28,383 bases of DNA from an uncultured Eubacteriales bacterium (GTDB taxonomy: Bacteria; Bacillota; Clostridia; Oscillospirales; CAG-272): the NCBI GenBank assembly GCA_934378145.1, contig CAKXXW010000022.1, positions 1 through 28,383 on the forward strand, read 5' to 3'. Shown piece after piece: positions 15,733 to 23,600 of this stretch; positions within the stretch are counted from its first letter, which is position 1, and each line of letters starts with the position of its first letter. The notes under the pieces were generated by a model that was given only the letters and a program-made list of their open reading frames with translations, ran no database searches and was not told where the DNA came from. Made by a program: the position numbers and the translations under genes.

Positions 15733-15746
15733 TCCGCTGCCTCCTA

Positions 15747-16250
15747 TTAGCCCTTGACCTGATCGACGCTGATCTCGCGTGCCGCGGCGACCTCTTCAGC
15801 CGTGCGGAGCTGCTTCAGGCCTTCGATAGTGGCTTTTACCACATTGGTCGGGTTATTGGTGCGCAGGCACTTTGCGCGGATGTTCTTGATACCGGCGAGC
15901 TGAAGGATCTTTCTGACCTTGTCACCGGCGATGATACCGGTACCGGGGGCAGCGGGCTTAAGCAGAACCTTACCGGCTCCGTAAACTCCGATGACCTCGT
16001 GAGGGATCGTTGTTCCCTTCAGAGAAACGGTTATCATATTCTTCTTTGCGTCTTCGATGCCCTTGCGGATAGCTTCGGGAACCTCAGCAGCCTTTCCGAG
16101 ACCTACGCCGATGTGTCCGTTTTCATCGCCGACAACCATGATTGCGGCAAATCTTGCGATACGGCCACCTTTAACGGTCTTGGAAACACGGTTCAGGGCA
16201 ACCATATCTTCTCTGAGATCGAGGGTTGCCGGATCTAATCTTTTAGCCAT
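15747..16250 (-). CDS. rpsE: 30S ribosomal protein S5
   Basis: The 167-residue S5 contributes to decoding accuracy and mRNA unwinding. The double-stranded RNA-binding-like N-terminal domain reads LNRVSKTVKGGRIARFAAI and VGDENGHIGVGLGKAAEVPEAI. The C-terminal domain contains PAAPGTGIIAGDKVRKILQLAGI. Before its start, a short stem GTTCAA/TTGAAC (16269-16286) sits in the 54-nt gap after rplR. AAGGAG precedes the ATG. Confidence 0.96.
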   Translation of the reverse strand: MAKRLDPATLDLREDMVALNRVSKTVKGGRIARFAAIMVVGDENGHIGVGLGKAAEVPEAIRKGIEDAKKNMITVSLKGTTIPHEVIGVYGAGKVLLKPAAPGTGIIAGDKVRKILQLAGIKNIRAKCLRTNNPTNVVKATIEGLKQLRTAEEVAAAREISVDQVKG

Positions 16251-16304
16251 GTTTTAACTCCTTAATTTGTTCAATGTGTGTTGAACAGAGTGCAAACCGG
16301 AAGC

Positions 16305-16664
16305 TCAGAACTTCAGGCCACCCTCGCGGGCGCCCTCAGCGAGTTCCGACACTCGTCCGTGATAGAGATAGCCGCCTCTGTCGAAAACGACTTCGGTGAT
16401 TCCCTTGGCTTTTGCTCTTTCGGCGATAGTCTCGCCGACCTTCTTTGCGGCTGCCTTGTTGCTGCCGATGCCTTCAAAATCCTTTTCGAGCGTCGAAGCG
16501 GAAGCCAGCGTAATTCCTTTAACATCGTCAATGATCTGGGCGCTGATGTTCGCGTTCGAGCGGTAGACGCACAGACGCGGACGCTCTGCTGTTCCGGAGA
16601 CCTTGGCTCTGACTCTGGCGTGTCTCTTGAGACGCGCGCGATTAGAATCTTTTCTCGTTATCAT
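16305..16664 (-). CDS. rplR: 50S ribosomal protein L18
   Basis: The 119-residue L18 binds 5S rRNA with L5 and helps anchor it in the central protuberance. Family stretches are RARLKRHARVRAKVSGTAERPRL (split basic arm then start of the core), YRSNANISAQIIDD, VVFDRGGYLYHGRV and the terminal LAEGAREGGLKF. The ribosome site is AAAGGAG upstream of the ATG. The gap to rplF is 18 nt. Confidence 0.96.
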   Translation of the reverse strand: MITRKDSNRARLKRHARVRAKVSGTAERPRLCVYRSNANISAQIIDDVKGITLASASTLEKDFEGIGSNKAAAKKVGETIAERAKAKGITEVVFDRGGYLYHGRVSELAEGAREGGLKF

Positions 16665-16682
16665 CTGATTCCACTCCTTTCA

Positions 16683-17231
16683 TTATTTGCCCTTGCCACC
16701 GGCTTTACCGGCCTTATGGCGTACACGCTCGCCGGTGTATCTGACACCCTTACCATGGTAAGGCTCGGGCGGTCTCTTGGAACGGATGATAGCTGCCATC
16801 TGTCCGACTGCCTGTTTGTCGATACCCTTGACGATGACCGTGTTGGGGTTGGGGATCTCGAATTTGATACCTTCCGGCTCGGTGATGTTTATCACATGGC
16901 TGTAGCCGAGGTTGAAGGTGATGGTCTTGCCCTGCTGTGCGACCCTGTAACCGACGCCGATGATCTCGAGCTGCTTGGAGTAGCCCTGTGTAACACCGAC
17001 GACCATGTTGTTGAGGAGTGCGCGGGTAAGGCCGTGAAGGCTTCTGTCTTCCTTGTCATCGGACGGGCGTTCGACGGTAAGGACATCGCCTTCCTGCTTG
17101 ATGGTCATTCTGGGGCAGAGAGCCTCAGTAAGGCTTCCGAGGGGACCCTTTACCGTAACGACATTGTTGTCGGCAACGGTAATGGTGACGCCTGCGGGAA
17201 TGTGAACGGGCATTCTTCCTATTCTTGACAT
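16683..17231 (-). CDS. rplF: 50S ribosomal protein L6
   Basis: The 182-residue L6 lies near the sarcin-ricin loop and factor-binding site. The start (MSRIGRMPVHIPAGVTI) and the C-terminal signature PPEPYHGKGVRYTGERVRHKAGKAGGKGK show a complete protein; the signature also crosses the typical PYKGKGI-like motif. The start at 17231 is chosen because AAGGAGG lies 8 nt upstream; an in-frame start 8 codons earlier has no site. It lies 13 nt after rpsH. Confidence 0.95.
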   Translation of the reverse strand: MSRIGRMPVHIPAGVTITVADNNVVTVKGPLGSLTEALCPRMTIKQEGDVLTVERPSDDKEDRSLHGLTRALLNNMVVGVTQGYSKQLEIIGVGYRVAQQGKTITFNLGYSHVINITEPEGIKFEIPNPNTVIVKGIDKQAVGQMAAIIRSKRPPEPYHGKGVRYTGERVRHKAGKAGGKGK

Positions 17232-17244
17232 ATCCGTTCCCTCC

Positions 17245-17643
17245 TTACCAGACAAAGGCGAGGACTTCGCCGCCGATCTTTGCAGCGCGAGCCTGCTTGT
17301 CTGTCATAAGACCCTTGGAGGTCGAGACGATCGCGATTCCGAGACCGCTCATTACCTTGGGCATATCCTCATAGCCGGCGTAGATACGCAGACCGGGCTT
17401 GGACACTCTCTTGAGTCCGCGAAGGACCTTCTGCTTGTTCGCTCCGTATTTAAGAGTAACACGGATCGTTCCCTGCTTGCCGTCGTCGAGGACCTGATAG
17501 CCCTTGATGTAGCCTTCGTTTGTAAGGATCTCGGCGATAGCCTTCTTCATGTTGGATGCCGGAATGTCAACGGTAGCGTGCTTCGCGTCATTCGCGTTGC
17601 GGATCCGAGTGAGCATATCGGCGATAACATCTGACATTTGCAT
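17245..17643 (-). CDS. rpsH: 30S ribosomal protein S8
   Basis: The 132-residue S8 binds the central domain of 16S rRNA. MQMSDVIADMLTRIRNAN and the end IVSTSKGLMTDKQARAAKIGGEVLAFVW are diagnostic. The ATG at 17643 has AAGGAGG 9 nt upstream; the longer in-frame reading (to 17721) runs into the structured spacer before the gene. In E. coli S8 represses the spc operon by binding near rplE; whether the hairpins upstream here serve a similar role is unknown. Confidence 0.95.
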   Translation of the reverse strand: MQMSDVIADMLTRIRNANDAKHATVDIPASNMKKAIAEILTNEGYIKGYQVLDDGKQGTIRVTLKYGANKQKVLRGLKRVSKPGLRIYAGYEDMPKVMSGLGIAIVSTSKGLMTDKQARAAKIGGEVLAFVW

Positions 17644-17788
17644 TGTATTTCTCCTCCTTAATGCAAGTTTTATTCTTGCCTGCCGTTCGCTGAACGGCGG
17701 CATACCGGTGGTAAAATCCAACTTTGTTAAGATTAATTTCCTGCCGGTAGTGGAGTTTTTTGCATCACGGCGATGCCGTGAAAGCGGA
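17644..17788 (-). promoter_or_regulatory. 145-nt structured spacer between rpsN and rpsH
   Basis: Nearly all neighbours in this part of the cluster are 12-20 nt apart, so this gap stands out. It contains two hairpins, TCACGGC/GCCGTGA (17765-17781) and GCCGTTC/GAACGGC (17682-17698), each with a 3-nt loop. No gene or clear promoter was found inside. It could be an RNA control element or a processing site; that is inference. Confidence 0.45.
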
Positions 17789-17974
17789 TTACCAGCTTGC
17801 CTTTCTTACGCCGGGGATCTGTCCCTTGTAAGCAAGCTCGCGGAAGCAGATACGGCATATGCCGTATTTGCGGAGGTAAGCGTGGGGTCTGCCGCAGATC
17901 TTGCAGCGATTATATTCTCTCGTCGAGAATTTCTGCTCTTTCTGCTGTTTCAGGATCATTGATTTCTTTGCCAT
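17789..17974 (-). CDS. rpsN: 30S ribosomal protein S14, zinc type (type Z)
   Basis: This 61-residue S14 lies in the small-subunit head. Cys24, Cys27, Cys40 and Cys43 (CKIC...CRIC) bind zinc, the hallmark of the short S14 form. The end GQIPGVRKASW is invariant in the family. The start at 17974 has AGGAGG about 9 nt upstream; any longer reading would overlap rplE. It lies 13 nt after rplE, between L5 and S8, as in Bacillota. Confidence 0.96.
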   Translation of the reverse strand: MAKKSMILKQQKEQKFSTREYNRCKICGRPHAYLRKYGICRICFRELAYKGQIPGVRKASW

Positions 17975-17987
17975 TGCTTTCTCCTCC

Positions 17988-18530
17988 TTAGTCCTTTGCA
18001 AACGGTGCGCCCATGAGAGAGAGCATGTAGCGCGCTTCCTCATCGGTCTGGGCAGTGGTAACAAAGGCTATATCCATTCCGCGGATCTTCTCGACCTTGT
18101 CATATTCGATCTCGGGGAATATGAGCTGTTCCTTAAGTCCGAGGGAGTAGTTTCCTCTGCCGTCGAAGGCATTGGGGTTGATTCCCTTGAAGTCACGGAC
18201 GCGGGGCAGTGCGAAGTTGAAGAGTCTGTCTACGAACTCGTACATAATGTCGCCGCGGAGAGTGACCTTCGCACCGATCTTCATACCGGCACGGAGCTTG
18301 AAGTTAGCGACCGACTTGCGGGCGTAGGTCGGGACTGCCTTCTGACCGGTGATAGCGGTCAGATCGGCGATAACATTGTCGATGACCTTGGAATTATCCT
18401 TGGCATCGCTGGTGCCGACATTGATAACGATCTTGTCGAGCTTCGGGATCTGCATCGTACTCTTATACTCAAACTTTTTCATGAGAGCGGGAGCGATCTC
18501 TGTCTTGTACATTTCTTTAATGTTAGCCAT
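17988..18530 (-). CDS. rplE: 50S ribosomal protein L5
   Basis: The 180-residue L5 binds 5S rRNA and contacts S13 across the subunit bridge. Recognisable segments are LDKIVINVGTSDAKDN, TGQKAVPTYARKSVANFKLR, LRGDIMYEFVDRL and PRVRDFKGINPNAFDGRGNYSLG, with LSLMGAPF at the end. The ATG at 18530 has GAGGAGG about 9 nt upstream. Earlier in-frame codons would run back into rplX and are not used. Confidence 0.96.
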   Translation of the reverse strand: MANIKEMYKTEIAPALMKKFEYKSTMQIPKLDKIVINVGTSDAKDNSKVIDNVIADLTAITGQKAVPTYARKSVANFKLRAGMKIGAKVTLRGDIMYEFVDRLFNFALPRVRDFKGINPNAFDGRGNYSLGLKEQLIFPEIEYDKVEKIRGMDIAFVTTAQTDEEARYMLSLMGAPFAKD

Positions 18531-18544
18531 TGTCGTATCCCTCC

Positions 18545-18901
18545 TCAAAGTTTGCTGCCGCAGACCGCGCAAACGCGGGTCACGACGCGGGTCTTCTTGC
18601 CGTTCTTGTCGGTATCGTAGGTAACGACCTTCTTGACTCTTGTGGCTTTGCCGTTGTTCTTGCACTTTGCGTTGGTGCAGACAAGAGCAACCTTGGAGGC
18701 GTAGATCGCGCCCTCGGCATCGATTATGCCGCTCTCATCGTTCTGATTGCGGGCTTTGACATGCTTGTGGATGATATTCACACCCTCGACGATGACCTTG
18801 CCTTCCTCGGGAGAGACCGCAATGACCTTTCCCTTCGCGCCCTTGTCATCACCGGAAAGCACGATAACGGTATCGTCTTTTCTTATATTCAACTTAGCCA
18901 T
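18545..18901 (-). CDS. rplX: 50S ribosomal protein L24
   Basis: The 118-residue L24 starts large-subunit assembly. The KOW motif (KDDTVIVLSGDDKGAKGKV, about 8-26) and VEGVNIIHKHVKARNQNDESGII identify it. The C-terminal zinc ribbon is variant: Cys75 and Cys80 are four residues apart (CTNAKC) rather than the usual CxxC. Cys111 and Cys114 (CAVC) follow after a longer charged insert. Zinc binding is therefore likely but unproved. It lies 12 nt after rplN and 14 nt before rplE. Confidence 0.95.
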   Translation of the reverse strand: MAKLNIRKDDTVIVLSGDDKGAKGKVIAVSPEEGKVIVEGVNIIHKHVKARNQNDESGIIDAEGAIYASKVALVCTNAKCKNNGKATRVKKVVTYDTDKNGKKTRVVTRVCAVCGSKL

Positions 18902-18913
18902 CTGCTTTCCTCC

Positions 18914-19282
18914 TTACAGAACCTCGGGAGCGAGTGAGAGGATCTTTATGAAGTTCTTCTCACGAAGCTCTCTTGCGACAGGCCCGAAGATACGGGTGCC
19001 GCGGGGGGTGTTGTCTTCCTTGAGTATAACGGCGGAGTTCTCATCGAACTTGATGTAGGAACCGTCCGCGCGTCTTACGCCGTGAACGCTTCTGACGATA
19101 ACGGCCTTGACCACCTCGCCCTTCTTCACCATTCCGCCGGGAGCAGCCTTCTTTACGCTCGCCACGACGATGTCGCCGATATTTGCATATCTGCGGGCAG
19201 TACCGCCGAGAACGCGGATGCAAAGAAGCTCTTTGGCGCCGGTGTTATCGGCGACGGTCATCCTTGATTCTTGCTGTATCAC
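18914..19282 (-). CDS. rplN: 50S ribosomal protein L14
   Basis: The 122-residue L14 is at the subunit interface. MIQQESRMTVADNTGAKELLCIRVLGG and the end IFGPVARELREKNFIKILSLAPEVL are family signatures, read here in shorter pieces across the protein. The start is GTG at 19282 with AGGAGG 9 nt upstream. The 46-nt gap from rpsQ carries a short stem AATACG/CGTATT (19303-19322). Confidence 0.96.
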   Translation of the reverse strand: MIQQESRMTVADNTGAKELLCIRVLGGTARRYANIGDIVVASVKKAAPGGMVKKGEVVKAVIVRSVHGVRRADGSYIKFDENSAVILKEDNTPRGTRIFGPVARELREKNFIKILSLAPEVL

Positions 19283-19328
19283 TTCTGATTTCCTCCTGAT
19301 TCAATACGATTTGCGACGTATTCGCCAA

Positions 19329-19589
19329 TCATTTGGCCTTTTCGATGACGGAGACGACGCGCCATCTCTTGGTCTTCGAGAGCGGACGGGTTTCCATGAT
19401 CGAGACCTTATCGCCGACGCCGCACTCGTTGTTTTCGTCGTGGGCGTGGACTTTAAGGGTACGCTTAACGATCTTGCCGTAGATCGGGTGTTTTACGTTA
19501 TCCTTGATGGAGATAACGACGGTCTTATCCATTTTGTCGCTTACAACATAACCGACTCTGGATTTTCTGAGGTTTCTTTCTTCGCTCAT
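19329..19589 (-). CDS. rpsQ: 30S ribosomal protein S17
   Basis: The 86-residue S17 is an OB-fold protein binding the 5' domain of 16S rRNA. RNLRKSRVGYVVSDKMDKTV, HPIYGKIVKRT and the ETRPLSKTKRWRVVSVIEKAK end are diagnostic. The ATG at 19589 is preferred: AGGAGG is 8 nt away, while the ATG two codons earlier would be only 2 nt from it. It follows rpmC by 15 nt. Confidence 0.95.
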   Translation of the reverse strand: MSEERNLRKSRVGYVVSDKMDKTVVISIKDNVKHPIYGKIVKRTLKVHAHDENNECGVGDKVSIMETRPLSKTKRWRVVSVIEKAK

Positions 19590-19604
19590 TGTCATATCCT
19601 CCTA

Positions 19605-19793
19605 TCAGGCGTTCTTCTCACGGAGAACGGTCATAACGCGGGCAATGTCGTGCTTGACATCATTTATCCTGTGCGGATTGTCGAGCTGATTGATCGCGTT
19701 CTGAAAACGGAGGTTGAAAAGCTCGCCCTTAAGCTCCTTGAGCTTGGCATTAAGCTGCTTTTCGTCCATCTTTCTCATTTCTTCTGCTTTCAT
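19605..19793 (-). CDS. rpmC: 50S ribosomal protein L29
   Basis: The 62-residue L29 is a two-helix hairpin near the exit tunnel, where signal recognition particle docks. MKAEEMRKMDEKQLNAKLKE and LFNLRFQNAINQLDNPHRI are typical. The helices end with DIARVMTVLREKNA. It begins 3 nt after the rplP stop, with an AGGGCTAAG-type weak site, so its translation probably depends on rplP. Confidence 0.95.
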   Translation of the reverse strand: MKAEEMRKMDEKQLNAKLKELKGELFNLRFQNAINQLDNPHRINDVKHDIARVMTVLREKNA

Positions 19794-19796
19794 CGC

Positions 19797-20231
19797 TTAG
19801 CCCTCCGCATTAGTTTTAGAACTGGGCGTACCGACCATGAACTTGGTCTTGATCGGGAGCTTATGGCCCGCAAGACGCATAGCCTCGCGTGCATCGGCTT
19901 CCGCAACACCGTCCATCTCGAACAGTACGCGACCCGGCTTCACGACCGCCACCCAGTATTCGGGTGAACCTTTACCGGAACCCATTCGGGTCTCGGCAGG
20001 CTTTTCGGTGATCGGCTTATCGGGGAACACTTTGATCCAGACATTACCGCCACGGCGGATATATCTTGTCATAGCTATACGGGCTGCCTCGATCTGCTGG
20101 CTGGTGATCCAAGCCGGCTCGACGGCGACAAGACCGTACTGTCCGTAGGCAAGAGTATTGCCGCGGGACGCTTTTCCTTTAAGTCTGCCACGCTGAACGC
20201 GGCGGTACTTAACTCTCTTAGGCATTAACAT
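19797..20231 (-). CDS. rplP: 50S ribosomal protein L16
   Basis: The 144-residue L16 lies near the A site and peptidyl transferase centre. MLMPKRVKYRRVQRGRLKGK, the tRNA-proximal YGLVAVEPAWIT, and GSGKGSPEYWVAVVKPGRVLFE are complete. The first ATG (20231) is chosen because GGGAGG lies 8 nt upstream, and Bacillota L16 proteins commonly start MLxPKRV. It overlaps the 3' end of rpsC by 14 nt, which suggests coupled translation. Confidence 0.96.
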   Translation of the reverse strand: MLMPKRVKYRRVQRGRLKGKASRGNTLAYGQYGLVAVEPAWITSQQIEAARIAMTRYIRRGGNVWIKVFPDKPITEKPAETRMGSGKGSPEYWVAVVKPGRVLFEMDGVAEADAREAMRLAGHKLPIKTKFMVGTPSSKTNAEG

Positions 20232-21141
20232 CTTTATTGCCTCCCTCCGCCGGTGTTTTTTCTGCCTGCGGCTGCTGAGCCTGCGCGGGACGGGCTATGC
20301 GGTTGCCGCCCTTGTACTCCGGCTTCTCAAATCTGCCGCCTCTGCGATCGCCCTGTCTGCGGTCACCCTGCGGTCTACGGTCGCCCTGTCTGCGGTCGCC
20401 GTCTCTGCGCTCTCTGCGCTCACCCTGAGGTCTGCGGTTTCCGCGGTTTTCGGTGCGAGCTTCACGCGGTCTGTTGACCTCGTTGAGGACTTCGCCGTTG
20501 TAGATCCAAACCTTGATACCGATCCTGCCGTAGGTCGTTGCGGCTTCCCAGAAACCGTAGTCGATGTCGGCGCGCAGGGTCTGCAGCGGGATGGTTCCCT
20601 CATGATAATGCTCGGTGCGTGCGATCTCGGCGCCTCCGAGACGACCGCCGCAGGAGATCTTGATTCCCTTGGCGCCCTGACGCATCGTGTTTCTGATAGC
20701 CATCTTCATAGCGCGGCGGAATGCAACTCTCTTCTCGAGCTGAGAAGCGATGTTTTCCGCGACGAGCTGAGCGCAAAGGTCGGGCTGTCTTACCTCAACA
20801 ACATTGAGGGAGACAGGCATACCGACCATCTTCTCGATGGCGTTCTTGTACTTTTCGATCTCGGTACCGGATCTGCCGATGACGATACCGGGCTTGGCGC
20901 AGTGGATGAAGACTCTGACGCGGTGAGCATCGCGCTCGATCTCGATCTTTGCAACGCCTGCGTCTCTGTTCTTCTCCTTGTCCTTCTCATGATCCTTCTT
21001 GAGTTCGGACTTCAGATATTTTCTGATATTGTAGTCGGAAACGATGGTATCACCGATCTGTTCGTCCTTGACGAACCATCTGGAATCCCAGTTTTTAATA
21101 ACGCCGACGCGGAGTCCGTGCGGATTAACTTTCTGTCCCAT
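20218..21141 (-). CDS. rpsC: 30S ribosomal protein S3 with arginine-rich C-terminal tail
   Basis: S3 is part of the mRNA entry site and helicase. The N-terminal part holds a KH domain with GRSG loop (89-92). The core continues to about residue 225 (GRIGIKVWIYNGEVLNE). The protein is 307 residues, against about 210-235 normally. The last 80 or so residues are low complexity, with units such as GDRRQ and PQGDRR and then a Pro/Gln/Ala-rich end. A short charged insert (about 49-60) also precedes the KH region. The tail is in frame and ends just where rplP begins, so it is real coding sequence. Its role is unknown. Confidence 0.96.
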   Translation of the reverse strand: MGQKVNPHGLRVGVIKNWDSRWFVKDEQIGDTIVSDYNIRKYLKSELKKDHEKDKEKNRDAGVAKIEIERDAHRVRVFIHCAKPGIVIGRSGTEIEKYKNAIEKMVGMPVSLNVVEVRQPDLCAQLVAENIASQLEKRVAFRRAMKMAIRNTMRQGAKGIKISCGGRLGGAEIARTEHYHEGTIPLQTLRADIDYGFWEAATTYGRIGIKVWIYNGEVLNEVNRPREARTENRGNRRPQGERRERRDGDRRQGDRRPQGDRRQGDRRGGRFEKPEYKGGNRIARPAQAQQPQAEKTPAEGGNKDVNA

Positions 21142-21156
21142 TTTCGGCCTTCCTCC

Positions 21157-21501
21157 TTATGCTCTTTCCTTGAGAACGATAGTCACATGACTTGTTCTCT
21201 TAAGGATTCTGTCTGCGCTTCCCTTAGCTCTCGGCATGATCCTCTTAAGGGTCGGACCGGGGCAAACGAAGCACTCCGAAACATACAGTTTATCGCTGTC
21301 CATATGGAAATTCGCTTCTGCGTTTGCGCAAGCGCTGTTAAGCAGCTTTACGAGGTACTCCGAAGCGCCCTTCGGGGTGTTGAGGAGTATCGCCTTTGCC
21401 ACTCTTGCGTCTTTTCCTCTGATGAGGTCGAGAACTATCTTTACCTTACGGGGAGAGATTCTCGCATACTTAAGTTTTGCTACTGCCTGCTGTTCTGCCA
21501 T
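21157..21501 (-). CDS. rplV: 50S ribosomal protein L22
   Basis: The 114-residue L22 has a globular domain on the surface and a long loop lining the exit tunnel. RISPRKVKIVLDLIRGKDA, ANAEANFHMDSDKLYVSEC and the loop GPTLKRIMPRAKGSADRILKRTSHVT are typical. The start is taken as the ATG at 21501, with GGGAGG 9 nt upstream; a TTG three codons earlier would abut that site. It lies 18 nt after rpsS and 15 nt before rpsC. Confidence 0.95.
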   Translation of the reverse strand: MAEQQAVAKLKYARISPRKVKIVLDLIRGKDARVAKAILLNTPKGASEYLVKLLNSACANAEANFHMDSDKLYVSECFVCPGPTLKRIMPRAKGSADRILKRTSHVTIVLKERA

Positions 21502-21519
21502 CTGAATCAACCTCCCTCA

Positions 21520-21801
21520 TTATTTATCGGTGTTCGAGGTCTTCGTACCCGAATGACCCTTGAACAACCTTGTCGGCGCAAATTCGCCGAGCTTGTGACC
21601 GACCATATCCTCGGTGACATACACCGGAATGTGCTTTCTTCCGTCGTGGACCGCAATAGTGTGACCGACGAATTCCGGGAATATCGTAGAGGCGCGAGAC
21701 CATGTCTTTATGACTTTCTTCTCGTTTTTCGCGTTCATGGCGCAGACTCTGTCATAGAGCTTCTTTTCCACGAACGGCGCTTTCTTAAGACTTCTGCTCA
21801 T
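21520..21801 (-). CDS. rpsS: 30S ribosomal protein S19
   Basis: The 93-residue S19 is in the small-subunit head, next to S13. MSRSLKKAPFVEKKLYDRV, TWSRASTIFPEFVGHTIAVH and LGEFAPTRLFKGHSG are diagnostic. AAGGAGG lies upstream of the ATG. It is 13 nt after rplB and 18 nt before rplV, in the standard S10-operon order. Confidence 0.97.
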   Translation of the reverse strand: MSRSLKKAPFVEKKLYDRVCAMNAKNEKKVIKTWSRASTIFPEFVGHTIAVHDGRKHIPVYVTEDMVGHKLGEFAPTRLFKGHSGTKTSNTDK

Positions 21802-21814
21802 TTATATTCCCTCC

Positions 21815-22645
21815 TTATTTAGCATTTCTGCGCTTGACGATGAACTTGTCGGTGCGAGCCTTCTTGTTTCTCGTCTTATAGCCGAGAGCGGGCTTGCCCC
21901 ACGGGGTGAGCGGGCCGGGATGTCCGACAGGGGACTTACCTTCACCGCCGCCGTGCGGGTGGTCACACGGGTTCATGACAGAACCGCGGACTGTCGGGCG
22001 GATACCCTTGTGACGGGTCTTACCTGCTTTACCGACCTTGACGGTATCATGCTCAATGTTACCGACCTGACCGATAGTCGCCTTGCAGTTGAGGCGGATG
22101 ATCCTGACCTCACCGGAGGGGAGGCGGACCTGAGCCTGACCGTTTTCCTTAGCGATGAGCTGAGCGAAAACGCCTGCCGAGCGGACGAGCTGTGCGCCCT
22201 TGCCGGGGTAAAGCTCGATGTTGTGGATAAGAGTACCGACCGGGATATTTGCTATCGGGAGAGTGTTGCCCGGCTTGATGTCGGCGGTCTCACCGGAGTA
22301 AAGGACGGTACCGTCGGAAACTCCGAGAGGAGCTATGATATAGCTCTTGTCGCCGGCTTCGTTCTGAAGCAGGGCGATATAAGCGGAGCGGTTGGGGTCG
22401 TACTCAACGCCGATAACGGTGTTGGGAGTCGTATCCGCGCGCTTATAGTCGATGATCCTGTACTTGATCTTGTTTCCGCCGCCGCGATGACGAACGGTGA
22501 TCTTGCCGTAGCTGTTGCGGCCGGCGTTATGCTTTTTGACAGTAACGAGGCTGCGCTCGGGCGTGAACTTTGTGATCTCATCAAACGACGGGACCGTCAT
22601 ATTTCTTCTGGCGGGTGTCGTTGCTTTATACTTGATTGTAGGCAT
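21815..22645 (-). CDS. rplB: 50S ribosomal protein L2
   Basis: The 276-residue L2 is required for subunit joining and peptidyl transferase function. GRNSYGKITVRHRGGGNKIKYR near the N-terminus and the C-terminal VRGSVMNPCDHPHGGGEGKSP with GHPGPLTPWGKPALGYKTR include the conserved histidine region. Length matches the family. AGGAGG lies upstream of the ATG. The gap to rplW is 18 nt. Confidence 0.97.
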   Translation of the reverse strand: MPTIKYKATTPARRNMTVPSFDEITKFTPERSLVTVKKHNAGRNSYGKITVRHRGGGNKIKYRIIDYKRADTTPNTVIGVEYDPNRSAYIALLQNEAGDKSYIIAPLGVSDGTVLYSGETADIKPGNTLPIANIPVGTLIHNIELYPGKGAQLVRSAGVFAQLIAKENGQAQVRLPSGEVRIIRLNCKATIGQVGNIEHDTVKVGKAGKTRHKGIRPTVRGSVMNPCDHPHGGGEGKSPVGHPGPLTPWGKPALGYKTRNKKARTDKFIVKRRNAK

Positions 22646-22663
22646 CTTTTCTTCCTCCTACCG

Positions 22664-22957
22664 TCAGTTGAGACCTTCGAAGAACTCGATGGTCTTGGAA
22701 TCGGGCTTCAGAGTCACGATAGCCTTTTTCCACTCTGCGGTATAACCGCTGTGATAACCGAGTCTCTTGGGTTTTCTCTTCATATTGATCGTGTGAACAT
22801 CCGCGACATCGACCTTGAACAGCTCTTCGACGGCTTTTGCAATCTCGGGCTTGGTTGCGGCGGTATGGACTCTGAAAACATATTTCTTGTGATGGAGCAT
22901 ATCCATGCTCTCCTCCGAGATGACCGGAGCGAGAATGATATCTTCAGACATTTTCAT
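22664..22957 (-). CDS. rplW: 50S ribosomal protein L23
   Basis: The 97-residue L23 sits at the exit tunnel and docks trigger factor. EDIILAPVISEESMDML, YVFRVHTAATKPEIAKAVEELF and MKRKPKRLGYHSGYTAEWKKAIVTL are typical. The start overlaps the rplD stop in TAATG by one base. A second ATG two codons later (22951) is also possible. GAGGAGG lies about 10 nt upstream, inside the end of rplD. Confidence 0.95.
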   Translation of the reverse strand: MKMSEDIILAPVISEESMDMLHHKKYVFRVHTAATKPEIAKAVEELFKVDVADVHTINMKRKPKRLGYHSGYTAEWKKAIVTLKPDSKTIEFFEGLN

Positions 22958-23580
22958 TACGCATATACCTCCTCAAGTTTTTCGACCGCTTCCTTTGTCA
23001 CCACGAACTTGTCGGCATTGAGGATGTCGTACACATTGATGGTGTTGTAGAGAGAAGTCTTTACGCCTGCGATGTTCGCAAAGCTCGCGACGACCATCTT
23101 ATCTGCGTTCGGAAGGACTACGAGAGCCTTCTTGTCGGCGCCGACAGCGTTCAGCATATTGAACATGGTCTTGGTGCTGTAGTTTTCGGTCTTGATCTCG
23201 TCGACCACGATAAGGTTGCCGGAGGCTGCCTTAGCGGACAGAGCGCTGTAAAGAGCGACTCTCTTGGTCTTCTTGTTCAGATCGGTGCGATAGGTCCTCG
23301 GCTTCGGGCCGAGAGCGATTCCGCCGTGTCTCCACTGCGGCGAGCGGGTCGAACCCTGACGGGCGCGGCCGGTGCCCTTCTGTCTCCACGGTTTTCTTCC
23401 GCCACCCGATACCTCGGTGCGGGTAAGTGTCGACTGAGTACCCTGTCTCTGATTGAGAAGGTACGCGCGTGTCGCGGCGTGAAGGACAGCTTCGTTGATG
23501 TCTGCGGCGAAGATCTTATCGTTCAGCTCGATCGAGCCGACCTCTTCGCCCTTCATATTAACTACTTTTACAGTTGCCAT
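22957..23580 (-). CDS. rplD: 50S ribosomal protein L4
   Basis: The 207-residue L4 has a globular domain and a long loop reaching the exit tunnel. The loop region TRTEVSGGGRKPWRQKGTGRARQG with SPQWRHGGIALGPKPR is unmistakable. In E. coli L4 represses its own operon through the S10 leader; such control is not established in Bacillota, although the leader here is long. It lies 20 nt after rplC and overlaps rplW by one base. Confidence 0.97.
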   Translation of the reverse strand: MATVKVVNMKGEEVGSIELNDKIFAADINEAVLHAATRAYLLNQRQGTQSTLTRTEVSGGGRKPWRQKGTGRARQGSTRSPQWRHGGIALGPKPRTYRTDLNKKTKRVALYSALSAKAASGNLIVVDEIKTENYSTKTMFNMLNAVGADKKALVVLPNADKMVVASFANIAGVKTSLYNTINVYDILNADKFVVTKEAVEKLEEVYA

Positions 23581-23600
23581 TTCTGCTTCCTCCTTGTCGC

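Noticed and set aside
20602..21822. A 406-codon plus-strand frame over rpsC-rplV-rpsS
   Set aside because: It lies antisense to three conserved genes, with no promoter or ribosome site and no recognisable domain.
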